A stretch of DNA of 64,000 bases from Durusdinium trenchii (GCA_963970005.1 CAXAMN010005224.1:1294186-1358185); one strand, 5' to 3'. Positions 42,900 to 54,290 are shown, numbered from the stretch's first letter. Program-made: numbers and translations. The notes: generated by a model from the letters alone, not told the origin.

Positions 42900-44340
42900 A
42901 CCCAAAGCTCCAGAAATGCAGGAAAATCCGCCAAGTCCAGCATCTCAGGGTTTCATTCCAGGTTTTCTCTTCACCTTCACCTTCAGTGAGCTACTCTTCA
43001 CCGTTTCCTTTTCTGCCTAAGCGGGTCAAAGCCCAGAGAAAAAGCCAGGCTCGACCCGAAGAATCACGGGCGTGGCATGGTGTGGCACCGTCTTCGGAAG
43101 ATCCTGGTCCCTTTTGTGAGCTGTGGTAACCATCCAGCTAGTCATCTATATATATATATAATATTTGCCATTGGATGGCGCTTACATCCCCTAGGAATCC
43201 GTTGGATTATTTATTTCTATTTTGACTATTATTCCAAGGCAAACTGAAAGAAACCTGGCCGGTCGAATTCATCAACCACTCGGATTTGCTTCCTGGCCTC
43301 CATGGCAACCAAATGCACGGCATGGACGCCCTCAATGCTGGAAGAGGTGAACCATTTTGGTCAAAGTAAAGTCAAGACCAGGTACACTCCCAGTCACTCA
43401 CATGGAAGTGGGAAGCCAATGGAAGCCTGTTTGGTCTTCGGATTTCATGGTCATCCCACGAGGCTGTTTCCACTTCCACGATTATGTTTTCAGGGAATGC
43501 ATATTATCAGCAGCAGTATCACGTATAATTAGTCATAGAGTATCACCCGCCTCTTTTGGACTAAGCACCTCGTATTAAGGAAGAAAGTCACTGCTTGATC
43601 AAGGAAGCCCCTTAAGAGAAGCTATTTCTGATGTTACAAAGGACTGTTTCACAGCTACAAATCTCCTCACAGCCGTGTTCAACTGAAAACACCCTCCCCA
43701 GTGGAATGTCGATCACCCAATCTTTTCCCCGATTCCTTCTTCTTTCTATTGGACACTACAATCGATCGAACCTTCCTGGCAACAAATCTTCAAACCTGGT
43801 TTAAACGACAAATCTTCAAATTAGCACCCTGGAGCCTGAATCCTATTCAGAAGGGGACAACAAAGCATCCGAATAGACCGTCACCCCTGTGGTCCGAGAA
43901 TCTGCGCAGCGTGTGCTGCTTGGAGTTCCATCTGATCACTCGGATGGGTAGTCAACTCCTTGAGCCAAGTGCGTTCGGAATCTTCTGTGAGGGAAGAACC
44001 CCAAGAGAGTCAAGAGTAACACCCAAAAGCTTTTAAGATCTTTTAAGTGATTCCACGATGTGAAACACAAAGCCCTTGGAAAATGCTGGTTGTGTGTCGT
44101 CTTCTCGCCCCCAGGGGTTCAAACAATGTTCCCACCTCCCGAGCAGGATACATATGTTTAAGGAAGGGCTTCGGCTTCAACAAGGCCACACAAGGCAACA
44201 ATAGAACATGTTCCCGAACCATAATATTTGGGCATCCGGCAGTAGAACAAACCACCACTCAATGGTTGCGGGAGCTAACAGGAGATTGATACAGATGAAC
44301 GGGCCAAAGATGGCCAGAGACTGGAGGGCTGGTAGTACGC
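42900..44340. other. No confident gene; one MITE
   Basis: Short frames without motifs. A TA run lies at 43148-43163. Confidence 0.4.
43385..43499. mobile_element. MITE-like element, family 1
   Basis: 115 bp; the left arm carries CACATGGAAGTGGGA and the right arm TTCCACTTCCACG, with outer ends CACTCCC and GGGAATG. The internal GGTCTTC word is shared with the copy at 22418. Confidence 0.65.
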
Positions 44341-44405
44341 CCACTTAGCCATTTTGGATCTGCTTGAGGAACCTGTAGTGCTGAATCTGTGCTGATTTTC
44401 TCTAG

Positions 44406-44669
44406 ATGTCCTACAAGGAAACTTCCCAGACAAACCAGGGTCATTGGCAAGCCCCCACCACCCCGGGGCCCCCAGCAGCTTTAATACCCAGCGTGGAATT
44501 CGCATCTCGCCCAGACAAGCCCCCCCTGCCCACTCCTGTGCAGACGCAGCAGGCACCGGTGGGACCATATAGCCGATGGGCTGGCGAGTTCAGCAGAAGT
44601 GCCAAGCGCAAGCACCGCAAGCGCCGCAAGCGCTTGCGCAGTTTGGATGACAATCGTGGCAGCAACTGA
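44406..44669 (+). CDS. Small basic-tailed protein, unidentified
   Basis: An 87-codon frame from ATG to TGA. It is proline-rich in the middle (PTTPGPPAALIP, PPLPTPVQTQ) and ends with a strongly basic cluster (KRKHRKRRKRLR) that resembles a nuclear-localisation signal. A 12-base match to the core of the dinoflagellate spliced leader (TAGCCATTTTGG) lies at 44347-44358. The ATG directly follows TTTTCTCTAG, which could also be a splice acceptor, so the true start may be upstream. Two minus frames are open over the same DNA. Confidence 0.4.
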   Translation: MSYKETSQTNQGHWQAPTTPGPPAALIPSVEFASRPDKPPLPTPVQTQQAPVGPYSRWAGEFSRSAKRKHRKRRKRLRSLDDNRGSN

Positions 44670-44699
44670 AAATGGGAAAACCATGTTCCTCTCCACCTT

Positions 44700-45690
44700 T
44701 GTAAAGTGGGTGCAACTGTTTAGTTTTGGAGTTGATATGACCGCACTACAGAATCAAGAAGGTGCCTGAAAAGCAGGTGGAAAGAAACACTGCAACTCGA
44801 GTTGATCCAACCCAGCATTTGATCTACAACTTACAACCATCCGAATGAGTAGGCAGAATATGAACCAATCCGAATCATGACCAGTTTCCGTTCTTGGATT
44901 TCCACGTACTGTTCCATCTAGTGTAGGACGGATGAATATGAATATCTATGAATACTGTACCTTTAGCCATTCAAGCTGACATAAACAAATTATAAAAAAA
45001 TCCTCTGACCAGTCTGACCATGGAAAAGACTTAGGGATCCGCGCTGGCGTGGCGCGCCACAGAGGCACACGGAAGGGCTCCCGGCCTCTTCGATGTCTCC
45101 CAAACGGAGCTCCTCTGGAGGCTCAGCCTCCCGCTCCTTGAAGCGTGGGTCTTCACTCGTTGGATGGAAGGCACCGTTTGGAAAAACAGAAGACCCTCCC
45201 CCCTTAAGAAAAGAGTTGCATTCCCAAAATCTCAGGTGGTGTCAGTGTCTTCAATCCCTCACCAGTGGTGTTCTAGCAGGAAACAAAAAACCTCTGCACC
45301 ATTCTGCCCCCTGAATTCACTCCCTCGTGTGTCTTGGGGTGGGAGGGGATGCTGTAGTGTAGGTCATTCAAACGCAGGCTTCCCAGGCGCTTTTCAGCCA
45401 TCACACGATGAGGCATCCATGTTCACCAACCCAAAGCCTAGACACTTGTCATGGTGCTTGTTGAAACTACCCTTGGCCCGTTGATCCTACCACAAAGGTG
45501 CACAACCAGTGTTTCCAGGCCCTCAAACCATTTGGTCCAAAACTGGTAGATTCCCCCTGGTCAGGAATCTACTGGGAAATCTAGCTTGCCTCAAAGGATC
45601 TTGGCTGTTTTAGGCACATGGGTTTCATGGGTATGAATTGAAATAGGGTGACTTCCTAAAAATATATAGACTAAAAGAAACTGGTTCGTG
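44700..45690. other. No confident gene
   Basis: 45093-45484 has overlapping plus frames of 73 and 106 codons without motifs. Confidence 0.35.
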
Positions 45691-45900
45691 GGTCTCCCTA
45701 CTCCAATACACACCCAGATCATGCCGGCAAGGCTATGTACGTGGTGTCCGGAAAGCACTCTCTATGACTCTATGGCTATAGGCACCCAAACTGTCATGCC
45801 TCACAAGACTGATGCATAGGGCCTCAATTAGGCAGGTCGATTTTGTTTGAACATACAGAAGTCCCCGCAAACACCGGGGGGGATGTTTCCCCCATAGCAA

Positions 45901-46022
45901 TGGCCTCCACCTAATAGCGTCCTTGTTACTAGTAGTAAGGCCAGGAGCTACTAGTAGCATCCGCGCTACTAGTAGTAATGCCCTTGTTATTAGGAGCGAC
46001 TTGTTGCTAGTAGCGATGCCCT
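45901..46022 (+). repeat. CTACTAGTAG palindrome cluster
   Basis: Five roughly 17-23 base units centred on TTACTAGTAG, CTACTAGTAG or close variants, spaced by CCTTG/CCAGGAG-type linkers. Confidence 0.85.
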
Positions 46023-46194
46023 TTGTTCCCAATTCAATCTCCCCGAATCCAATTCCCCCTCCATCTTCGTTCCACGGCTCAGGGAGCTCCGGGGCCGCTG
46101 GTGGCGGCAACGGCTCACTGATCTCCTGACGTCCAATCACCCTGCGGGCATGGTATCCATGGTTTCCAAGGACCACGTGGCTGTGTCGTAAAAC

Positions 46195-46274
46195 AGGGAG
46201 ACCTCCTAGTTCATCCGAAAAAGACCAGTCATGACCAGTCTACAGTCTACCTCAATGGGCCAGGGGGTCTCCCT
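46195..46274. mobile_element. MITE-like element, family 3
   Basis: 80 bp bounded by AGGGAGACCTCC at left and GGGGGTCTCCCT at right. Single related ends occur near 42199, 45691, 49045 and 63205, usually followed by a TTAATACA-like word. Confidence 0.55.
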
Positions 46275-46599
46275 ACAAAATATATACATATATAGATACA
46301 CACAGAAGTGTGGTATCCCTAATTGTTTGTTCATTCATAGAGCCGGAGGAAAGTCGCATGTCTCGTCCCCTCCTCATGTACCGAGGTCTCAGTCGTAGCA
46401 GGCTTCCAGTTGTCTTCCCCGAAGCCTCGGTACGGAAGCACAACGACCGAACGTGGGGCGAGCATCGGTGGTGGCGGGCATCTCCACCTTTTCAAGGTTC
46501 TGGTGTGCTGGGTGCTCATTACAAGACCCGTGCTGTGGTGTGCTGTGCGCGGTGGTGTGCTCTCTGTGTGTGTTTGTGTGTTTTTTGTGTAAGCTTCGA

Positions 46600-46919
46600 A
46601 GGTTCAAGATGCATCCAACAGAAGACCTCAGACTGTCAGACGTAGATGTGACGATATATCCCTTATGTTTGGCCAGCAACTCATTGCTTGAGTTTCGTTT
46701 GAATACTTGCTCATTGCGAAGCCCCTTCAGCCTGAAGATTTGACGAACCACCCAGGTCACCAGCATCACACACCACGTCTCGGTCCATCCCAACGGGAGG
46801 TCGGGCGGTTCCGCGCAGCTGGTCGCTTGCGCTTGGGTGAGCGGCTCAGTGTGCATGGTGGAAACCAGCAACTCAACGACAACCCAAATAAGAGAAGGGA
46901 TGAAAAGGGCTTTAAACAT
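46600..46919 (-). CDS. ORF with N-terminal hydrophobic segment, possible first exon
   Basis: ATG at 46919 opens a frame whose first 22 residues are hydrophobic (MFKALFIPSLIWVVVELLV), as in a signal peptide or anchor, followed by TEPLTQAQATSCAEPP and a second tryptophan-rich hydrophobic stretch (WTETWCVMLVTWVV). Codon use is good down to about 46600, after which it weakens, though the frame stays open to 46389. No family is recognised. A secretory or membrane protein is inferred from the N terminus only. Confidence 0.45.
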
Positions 46920-47181
46920 ATGGCGTTATTAAAAAATAGAAACACACAATAGTGGGACGATCCAAGGTCCTGCTGACCCAGATCTACTCTTTACAAGTCT
47001 TCAGAACCTCGACACATTCTCTCCAACGGTGCCCAAGGGGCGTTCGCCGCAGAAGTCCCAGCCTCGCTGACCGCCCGACCGGTTTCGGCAAAAAGCACCC
47101 CGATGGTCGATGTCCACCCGGTGGGGGTGCCTGATTTCAGCAATCATATGTCTGTATTAAGTATAGCTGGGCTTATAGCTG

Positions 47182-47410
47182 TCACTGTGTCTTATTTAGC
47201 TGACAGGCTTCATAAGGTCTTAGCAATGTCTTAGCTCTGTCAGCTAGCTCATGAGCTATGTACTCACAAGCGTGAGAGCAACTGGACCGTGTCTGCACTC
47301 GACCGGTCTCCAGGTCCATCACAGTATACCGGTTGGGTGTCCACTGGGCAGGATTGTGGGCGCGACATGGCTGTGGATCACCAAGGACCAATGTTGACCA
47401 CGGAAAATGA
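47182..47410 (-). CDS. Possible terminal exon, unidentified
   Basis: A minus frame to TGA at 47182 with good codon pattern (NPAQWTPNRYTVMDLETG, SSCSHACEYIAHELADR). A second minus frame after a GATCCACAG acceptor (SCPVDTQPVYCDGPGD) is also plausible. A plus frame of 86 codons overlaps. Confidence 0.35.
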
Positions 47411-47952
47411 ACAGAATGGGCTACTAAGGAGGTCAACCTACCAGGGCCTAGAATTTCCAGATTTGAATGCCAAAGAAAAGCGTCCAGGGCCAACTGGTTC
47501 GAAACCAACCAGGTATTGGACCACCGAAGTAAGGGATCATGTTGAGTAGGGCGTTGGCTCTGGTTGGGTTTTCAGTTGCAGTGGAAGGACTGTCATTAGG
47601 GACTCGTCCCATTGAGGGAACCCCCAAAACACCCAGTTGAAGAGACCAGGGCCGAACCCATCACGGGCGAGGTGTTGGCGTGGTTTGGACCCTACAAAAC
47701 CATGGAAAACGAACGGACGTCGTGAGCAGGACGTGAACCTCGTTGTTGACAGAACCTGTCAAAAGTTCGGGAAGTCGCTAGAAGATGGTCGGCAAAGTGA
47801 CCTAGCAAAGGCACAACCCTCGCTTCTCTTCTCCTCATCTTCTGGTCAAAGTGACCTGTCTTTGGTCATAGCTCACAACCAGGTGTTTTTGCCGCAATCC
47901 GCAGAGTCGGATGGGATACGAGCACGTTTACTTAATTAGTATAATCCATCAG

Positions 47953-48536
47953 TTATTGGAGACTCGATCCTACAATTCGAACATCCTCTTCATCTAAGTG
48001 CATCCCGGGTGCTACAGCATCCGCAAGATCGCAGAAGTATGTAGAAGTCAAAAAATTCCAGAGGTTCCCTTCAATGCCCCCCAAACTCGGCATCCCAAAT
48101 CCTGCATCGTGAATCAATAGCAGAGACAACTTCAACGGCTTCCCAAGATGAGGAGTTGAGAAGACCTCCAGAACGCCTGGATTTTCGACCAACCCATGAG
48201 GAAAAGAAAATCCGTCATACCAAGATACTCCATCCAAGAGTCATGAAAACCCTGAAGAAAAGAGAAAAGTACTCCATCCCCCTCTGCAGGCAGCTGGCTA
48301 TGTGAGGCATTCCAGCCCATGCCCGCCAGCTCCGGTCGTTCGTCATCCACGGTGGTGGGGCAGACGCGGAACATGCCACTGCTGTCCCTCAGATGTGGGC
48401 ACTGCTTTTCGGGCAAAACAGACGTCGACTGGGACGGAGAAACGCCCCGTACCAAGCACCGAGCACATGGAGAAGCTCCGAGGTTCCGCATCCCATCTTC
48501 CCCATCTTCCTTGCAGGTCCCAAACAATGATGCCAT
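47953..48536 (-). CDS. Unidentified two-exon gene, possibly complete (about 154 aa)
   Basis: Exon 48221-48536 and terminal exon 47953-48101 are separated by a 119-base GTATGA...GATGCAG intron, and phase carries across it (MEYLG then FGMPSLGG). The stop TAA is at 47953-47955. If the ATG at 48536 is used, the product has about 154 residues; an AG (TGCAAG) just inside it could instead be an acceptor for an upstream exon. Cysteines occur as C-A-R-C, then CPHL and RVCP, which could form a small metal site. The C-terminal part is hydrophobic then acidic (FLTSTYFCDLADAV, HLDEEDVRI). No family is recognised. Confidence 0.6.
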
Positions 48537-48699
48537 CAGAAACCCATGTTCATCTTCCAGGGTGTCCTGATTTCAGGCTCTTCAAGTCAATCCACTAATG
48601 AGATCGAATCGACACTCTGGCTTGGGATGGCACCGCCTGATGGACATGTATGCGGCCCTCAAAGTCCCTTAGATGTCGACATTGATGGACATCATGAAA

Positions 48700-48760
48700 G
48701 ATATATATTATATCTATTAGACATATGCAATGCATATGACTATGCATATGACCATATATA
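48700..48760 (+). repeat. ATGCATATG palindromic repeats
   Basis: GCATATGACTATGCATATGA and related words over about 45 bases, alternating purine and pyrimidine. Confidence 0.7.
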
Positions 48761-48927
48761 AACATGTATACCATGACGAGTCCCATGTCATGTGCATCCC
48801 GTTCCTTGGGACTCGGTGACGGGACGCGCTGCGGTGAATGAAACGCTTCGGGTGTGCGGTCTCGTCTCGCTGCAGTGAGGCTACCACTCTGGTTTGAGTG
48901 TGTATTTTAACAGAGTGAAACCTAACA

Positions 48928-48997
48928 TGGCCTCCAACCTACATGCGATGGCCTCCAACCTAACAGCTTCTAGCTTTCTAGCTACTAGTAATAGCCT
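48928..48997 (+). repeat. GATGGCCTCCAACCTA repeats with CTACTAGTA
   Basis: Two copies of ATGGCCTCCAACCTA plus GGCCTCCAACC fragments and one GCTACTAGTAATAG; same family as 45901 and 55495. Confidence 0.75.
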
Positions 48998-49006
48998 CCA
49001 CACGCT

Positions 49007-49503
49007 GTGTTTTGGTCTATTTTACATCTTCCAGGGGGTCGAACTGGGGGGGTCTCCCTATTTAATCTTCACATCATATCCTATCAGGATTTGCATTCTC
49101 ATGCCCCATCACACAACGCGATATGGGTCTCAACAACCATTAGCACGGAATCCCAAGTTGCCAACAGTGTTTCTTCCAAACAAAGGTTTCCTGTATTTCC
49201 CTGTGTTTCACCCAGCCCCATACTTCCTTTTCAGTGCCAAATCCCACAGCCAGGGGGCGTGATGGTGCATAAATGCCTCAGATGCAACCGTCCGAATTCG
49301 CGTTCCCACCTCCTCTTGCGGACGGAGCTTCACCGAACCGGGCCGTCCGAGAGCTCATCCGAACCGGATTCCTCCGAGGATCGGCCGAAGCGAGGATCGG
49401 TGGTGGATGGATGGCCCGTCCAGTCCGCCACGGCGCGTGGTGGCCGAGGGCATCCATTCCCCGCGGACGACGAAGGACTACGCAGTGTCGCGAAGTAGTA
49501 TAA
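49007..49503 (+). CDS. GC-rich ORF, strand uncertain
   Basis: The 163-codon plus frame 49007-49498 has a hydrophilic end (SSEPDSSEDRPKRGSVVDG, HPFPADDEGLRS). The opposite strand is open too (49278-49671). No motif; the first half crosses the family-3 repeat end and is unlikely to be coding. Confidence 0.25.
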
Positions 49504-49673
49504 GATGTGGATGGAACCCATTGGACCCCTGTTTGGGTTGACCCCTGTGTCTTTGTGACCGGTCTCATCAGCGTTTTTTTGGTGCCCCCAAATATAAAGA
49601 CGTCTGCCTGGATTCCAAGGGCTACACGACACACACCCACAGCGCTGACACCGCTGACACCACTGACCCACTT

Positions 49674-49822
49674 AGTAATAAGAAGCTATTAGAAACAATA
49701 AGCTACTAGGAATAGGTGCATCGCTTCTAGTAACAAGTGCCTTACTAGTAACAAGAAGCTATTAGGAACAAGTGCCACGCTAGTAGTAACAGGTGCCTTA
49801 CTAGTAGTAACAAGAAGCTATT
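49674..49822 (+). repeat. TTACTAGTA / AAGCTATTAG repeat cluster
   Basis: About seven units with TTACTAGTAACAAG, CGCTAGTAGTAACAGG and AAGCTATTAGAAACAA. Same palindromic core as the cluster at 45901. Confidence 0.85.
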
Positions 49823-49869
49823 AGAAACAATAAATAGAATTTAATTAGAATCTAATTAGAGTCTTCGAT

Positions 49870-50010
49870 TCATGAGCCAAGGAACTGATGCTCAGGGTCT
49901 TTCCTGGGCGAGGAAAACCGTGTGCTTCTCGCACCGTCAAACCCCGAAACGGGTGATGAATCACCGGTGAATTGGGCTTTATCACAAAAAGGGCCGGCAA
50001 TAATGGTGAG
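49870..50010 (-). CDS. Terminal exon, unidentified
   Basis: 47 codons in phase 0 after a CGATTGAG acceptor, ending TGA at 49870. Composition is hydrophilic (AGPFCDKAQFTGDSSPVSG, TRFSSPRKDPEHQFLGS). No family. Confidence 0.45.
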   Translation of the reverse strand, partial: LTIIAGPFCDKAQFTGDSSPVSGFDGARSTRFSSPRKDPEHQFLGS

Positions 50011-50227
50011 CTCAATCGTTTAAGCTCTCCGAGCACGAAGCTTGGTGAGACAAGCAGTGGTTCCTTCTCTCAGGATCCCATGTCTCTCTTGAGACTGCTC
50101 GGCCAGTACCACGAAGGTGCCATTCTGGAAATACTCGTACGGGCATGAGAATGCGAATGCTGGGACCATGCTGAAGATTTGCGGACTGAATGAATGAATG
50201 ATGTGTAAGATGCTTCACAAGGATGTG

Positions 50228-50335
50228 TATTAAACTAGGGAGACCTCCCAAAGACCCTTTGGAAGAGGGAAAATAGACTGAAACCCAAAAACCCTGTGAT
50301 TGATGCATTGGGGGTCTTCTTATTTTAGTTTAATA
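50228..50335. mobile_element. MITE-like element, family 3
   Basis: 108 bp with perfect 10-base inverted ends (TATTAAACTA and TAGTTTAATA) and inner GGGAGACCTCCC / GGGGGTCTTC blocks. Confidence 0.65.
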
Positions 50336-50374
50336 CTCACCTAGGCAAATGCCAACCAAGGGTTTTTTTTCGGT

Positions 50375-50750
50375 TTACTCCCGTTCCCCTCCTCCAAATG
50401 CGTTCTGGAGATTAGATTGTGGCAGCCTCAGAGCCTGGGGATGAGAACTGGCCCGCTCGAATTCAAGGTGACCTTGAAAAACTACCAAGGCGCATGGCCG
50501 CATGGTGCTCTCTCTCTCTCTCTCACTGACACTTCGAATCATCCACATCCCCCAAACAGATGGGATCTGCGTGGATCCACCTTCTCGGGAGCTACCACTG
50601 GACCCTCGAAGCCTACATGGACATCTGTGATCACCCAGGGCCCATGGGAGCTCCATGCAGACTACCAACGTCCAAGGAGCTCGGAAGAAGTATCAACGTG
50701 TGTTCAACGTGTGTATAGGCTCGCCAATACCACAAAGAAAGACTGGTGAA
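50375..50750. other. Coding-like stretch, strand unresolved
   Basis: A plus frame (50417-50749, 110 codons; VTLKNYQGAWPHG, ITQGPWELHADYQ) and a minus reading (SHGPWVITDVHVGFEGP to a stop near 50545) are both protein-like. A CT run lies at 50511-50524. TA repeats follow at 50759-50775. Confidence 0.3.
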
Positions 50751-50829
50751 ATATAATGTATATATATATATATATTCGCCCCTTGCCCTTACTGGTAACA
50801 CCCTGAAACTCTCCAAGCATTCTTTCCTC

Positions 50830-52500
50830 CATCTTCCTGCTCACCCCTTACTCAGTCCACTGACCACCTCACTGGTTCACTCTTTTGTGAAGAAGCCTCA
50901 GTAGCACCCCCCATTCCTGGGTGGTTTCAGAGGCGAGAAAGATGCGAAGAATCTCCGCCATTTTACCACCTGTGACTCGTTCGTGGACGAACATCAAATC
51001 CGAACGAACGTCGGCCTCCAAGTCTCTGGTACTGCAGCATCGCCTCCACCGATAGACGGTCCCTCAAGGGCACCTTCGTCAGGTCCAGCGTGCCATCCTG
51101 GAGGAAACGGAGGGACCGGGTTTGAACGGCCGGCAACTACCTCAAACCGTCCGCGAGTCAACGGACACAATGTCTACTGGAGTTCCAGCTGACCAGAGTC
51201 GGCTCCAAATGAAGCACGGCGCTGGAATTCAGCACTGAAGGGTGGCAAGTAGTCTTGAAGTAGCCTTGTAGCAACTTGGTGCTTGCTCATGCGGGTGTCT
51301 ACAAGCCTGGGGAAGCCGGAAATTGTTCGAAGACAGATTGGGCTTAGCTACTGATAGATCAATACCACTAGACCAAGGGTTCTGGCGGGTTGTTTATTAG
51401 ATCCGGAAAAAGGGACCACTCCGCAGCTCATGTCTACAGTCATCAAGGACCTGTAGCAATGATGTTCAGGACCAGCTAGTCACTATCTATGCATCTATAT
51501 AATCTTACACCCTTCCTCGATTCCTGCTATTTAGCGGATCTCTTGATATATTTATATACATATTAATACACATCATGGCAGCGGGCGAGCCCCAGGACCA
51601 TTAAGAAGGCCCCTGGTCATCAGGTCCTGGTTATGCATCTGACCCACCTGTCCCAATGAAACAAGCTCCTGTCCCAATCAGTCAAGGACAATCATCCACA
51701 ATGGCTCGCTCTGGGCTCTTTATATTTCATTCTCGGTCAGTCGTAGGAGAGGAGAGGGAAGTAGAAAGATATGATTCTCAACTGTTCCCGTGTTTCTTGA
51801 ACATGGTTGACCATCTGGAAGACCCATGGCCTGCTTGAGGAAGAATGGGTCTTCCATATATCTCCTGCAAGACGAGGTTTCGCACGACTCCGCACGGACG
51901 GTGCAGGACGAGCAAAAGGAAGGGGTTTGACAATGCAGCAACTGGGGCAAACGCACGCCATCTGCAAAAATGGCAGCAGGGAAGTAGCCGCACCCTGTTT
52001 CTTACAACAAAAGGACAGAAGGGATTGCACGATATGTTTGCAACAATATGTGTTGCCTTCATTCTAGCACCACTAACGTACCAGAGTGTGTTCCAAGGGC
52101 CCCCAAAGCAAAATAAACCTCTAAGCCTCTCGTCTGACGTCTCAGAATAAAGTGGCGACCAAAGGGTCTTGGGACTGCGCCTCCACATTTGGGATAGACC
52201 AACAGGGATTGTTCAAACTCTGTAGGGATTTTCCTGGGCCCTCCAAGTTCAAAGCATTGAAAAAGGTTTAGAAAAGGTTGGAAACACCTTTTTCTTGACC
52301 TGATACCCGGAACTAAGGCACAAAATCTACAAAATTCCGTGGAGACTTTATAGTCCTTCTGGGTCATCTACCTGGGATTCGCTTGCCGCCCAGAAATAAA
52401 CCAATCGTTTCTAGTAAACCTCCCAAAACACAGCAGCACGAGGCAAACAGCCCCGGCCAGGGTGAACAGCGCAGCTTGCTAAGCTGGCCTACTGTCCTTC
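50830..52500. other. No confident gene
   Basis: Overlapping minus frames at 51737-52188 (up to 136 codons) and plus frames at 51807-52150 have no motif. 51795-51860 carries an imperfect inverted repeat around GGAAGACCCATGG / GGGTCTTCC. Confidence 0.35.
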
Positions 52501-52570
52501 CTTCCTTCCTTCCTTTCTTCCTTCTTTCCTTCCTTCCTTCCTTCCTTCCTTGAATTCTTCCTTCCTTTGT
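52494..52570 (+). repeat. CCTT microsatellite
   Basis: CTTCCTTCCTTCC-type run, interrupted once by GAATTCTT. Confidence 0.9.
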
Positions 52571-52816
52571 TTTCTGTTTGACGCATGTTTGTTTCTTTGT
52601 GATGTTTCTTTGTGGGTTTTGTCTCTTAAAAGCGCCTCCCCGGCAGATCGCCAACTCTAACCAAATCTTCAAGTTTTCTGCTGAGGCTTCCATTGTCTAT
52701 TGGAAGCCACTCCGGGCTTCTCACTGCATGGTTGGTCAACAAATATGCTTTCATGCCTCTCTTTCTTGACTGGCCCCCCAAAAAAGTTCTTTCTTGACTG
52801 TGGAACTGCTGGAGCT

Positions 52817-53194
52817 TCAGCTGTAAACATCCCAAAAAACGTTCCGGGCAAGATCATGCGCTCGAGTCATCTCCTCAGCAGGTCGCCCCTCCACGCGCAC
52901 ATGGCACCATGCGCCGTCCGTGGTGCGGCGCCTGACAGTCGCGGCGGGGCCGCCGGTGGCAGGGGAAATCCAGGGGGAAATCCAGCAAAGCAGGGGAAGG
53001 TGTGTGTGAATCTGTGCATGCTTATGGCATCTAGCTCATTCATGTTCATTCTGGTTCTCCTATTCCTTGACGAACCATTTACCTGCTGCACTCTCCGCTG
53101 TCCCCCTCCCACAAAACCTGGCCCCATCTCCCAACAAAAAAACACACCATCCTCCACCGATATCGCCGAGACCGTCTTTCTTTGGTCCATCTCG
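52817..53194 (-). CDS. 3' end of an unidentified gene, two exons
   Basis: Exon 53083-53194 (acceptor GATTCCAG, donor GTAAAT) and terminal exon 52817-52931 (acceptor ACTGTCAG, stop TGA at 52817-52819) with a 151-base intron. Phase agrees in one frame across the join: ...WGQVLWEGDSGECS, then RTTDGAWCHVRVEGRP and AEEMTRAHDLARNVFW. The product is charged and tryptophan-containing. No family is recognised. Upstream exons lie above 53194; a 180-codon open frame continues to 53602 but passes through a CT repeat, so it is not all coding. Confidence 0.6.
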
Positions 53195-53365
53195 CTGGAA
53201 TCGGATCCCGCCTGAGCTGAGACCCAAGTGTGGCTCGCAGTAGTCCCAGACCGCCCCCGACCGGTCCAAGTCTGGTCGGACCGAGGTCACCAGACGGTCG
53301 AAGGAGGTGAAAGCGGAGAACGACATGGGAAGGGCATGGGAATGGGACGGGAATAGCACAAATGC

Positions 53366-53427
53366 ACCCCTCTCTCTCTTCTCCTTCTCTCTCCTTCTCT
53401 CTCTCTCTCTCTCTCTCTCCCTCTCTT
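53366..53427 (+). repeat. CT microsatellite
   Basis: CTCTCTCTTCTCC grading into a long CT run. The minus strand reads as arginine/glutamate low complexity. Confidence 0.9.
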
Positions 53428-53619
53428 TCGTAAGCAAAGGCCTTTTGTTTAAAGAAATAGGCACGCAAGTGGATGGGCCCACTAGGTATACAATCGATGC
53501 ACATATATAGGGCATAAGAATGATTAATGATGATTTTAGGCGTGCTAGATTGAGTTCGCATGATTCTCCTTTGATAGACTTGATGTGGAGAGTGGCAACC
53601 AAAAAAACGTATCCCCTAA

Positions 53620-54290
53620 GTAATAGTGTTCGCCGTATTGATTATCCTTGTGGGTTTAGAATCCGTGGACACAAACAATCCTCGCATCGTTCAGCAAAAC
53701 CAGCTGTAACATGCTGTAACACCGTTTTTCTGGGTATCTGGATTGCTGGTTGGGTTTGAACAACATCATGATCCTTTGCACCGAATGTCTCCCCAAACCC
53801 ACCCTAACGGAACAACTGTACAAAAATCATGAGAAACCGCCGGGAAACCGCACGACAATCATCTAATAGTCTAAAGTCTGGAACAACTGCTCACCACCCT
53901 TTCAGCTGTACCCCACCGCACTGGAAACAGCCGAAAAAAGATACTTTACTTCGAGTGATCCCCACCATGACATTTCAATGGTTTGCTTTCACGCCATGGT
54001 GAGGAGCAATGTTGCCATGGACCGCATACATGCAGCATGGCCCGGGCTTGCACTTGCATTGCCAAGCATCTTGAACATACAACAGAAGCCAAGCATCTCC
54101 ATCCAACTCCAGTTCACTTGCGCCTTCTGCTGACAGTGTGTGAGTTCGACGATAGATAGGCATAGTTGTCAAAGCTTGACCACAAATCAAACTTTTTTTC
54201 ATTGCTTCCGCTTGACTGTGAAGCAGCCTCTGCTGCTGGCTCATACAAATCATCAGGCGGCAGTCTCTTGGGCAAGTCAAATTGCGGCGC
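53620..54290. other. No confident gene
   Basis: The minus frame that spans 53975-54868 begins here after the tandem repeat; this part (ELELDGDAWLLLYVQDAWQ) is protein-like and cysteine-containing (CKCKPGPCCMYAVHG), but no splice sites confirm it. Confidence 0.3.

Noticed and set aside
43343..43357. Second spliced-leader-like match (CCATTTTGGTCAAAG)
   Set aside because: It differs from the leader by an indel and mismatches, lacks the TAG before CC, and no ORF follows in a sensible position. A similar chance match is at 12080.
45901..49822. CTACTAGTAG clusters as CRISPR or integron-type arrays
   Set aside because: Spacers between units are short and similar to each other, there are no associated genes, and the surrounding gene structure is eukaryotic.
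53060..53602. A single 180-codon gene on the minus strand
   Set aside because: The frame crosses a CT microsatellite (53366-53427); only the part below 53194 has splice support.
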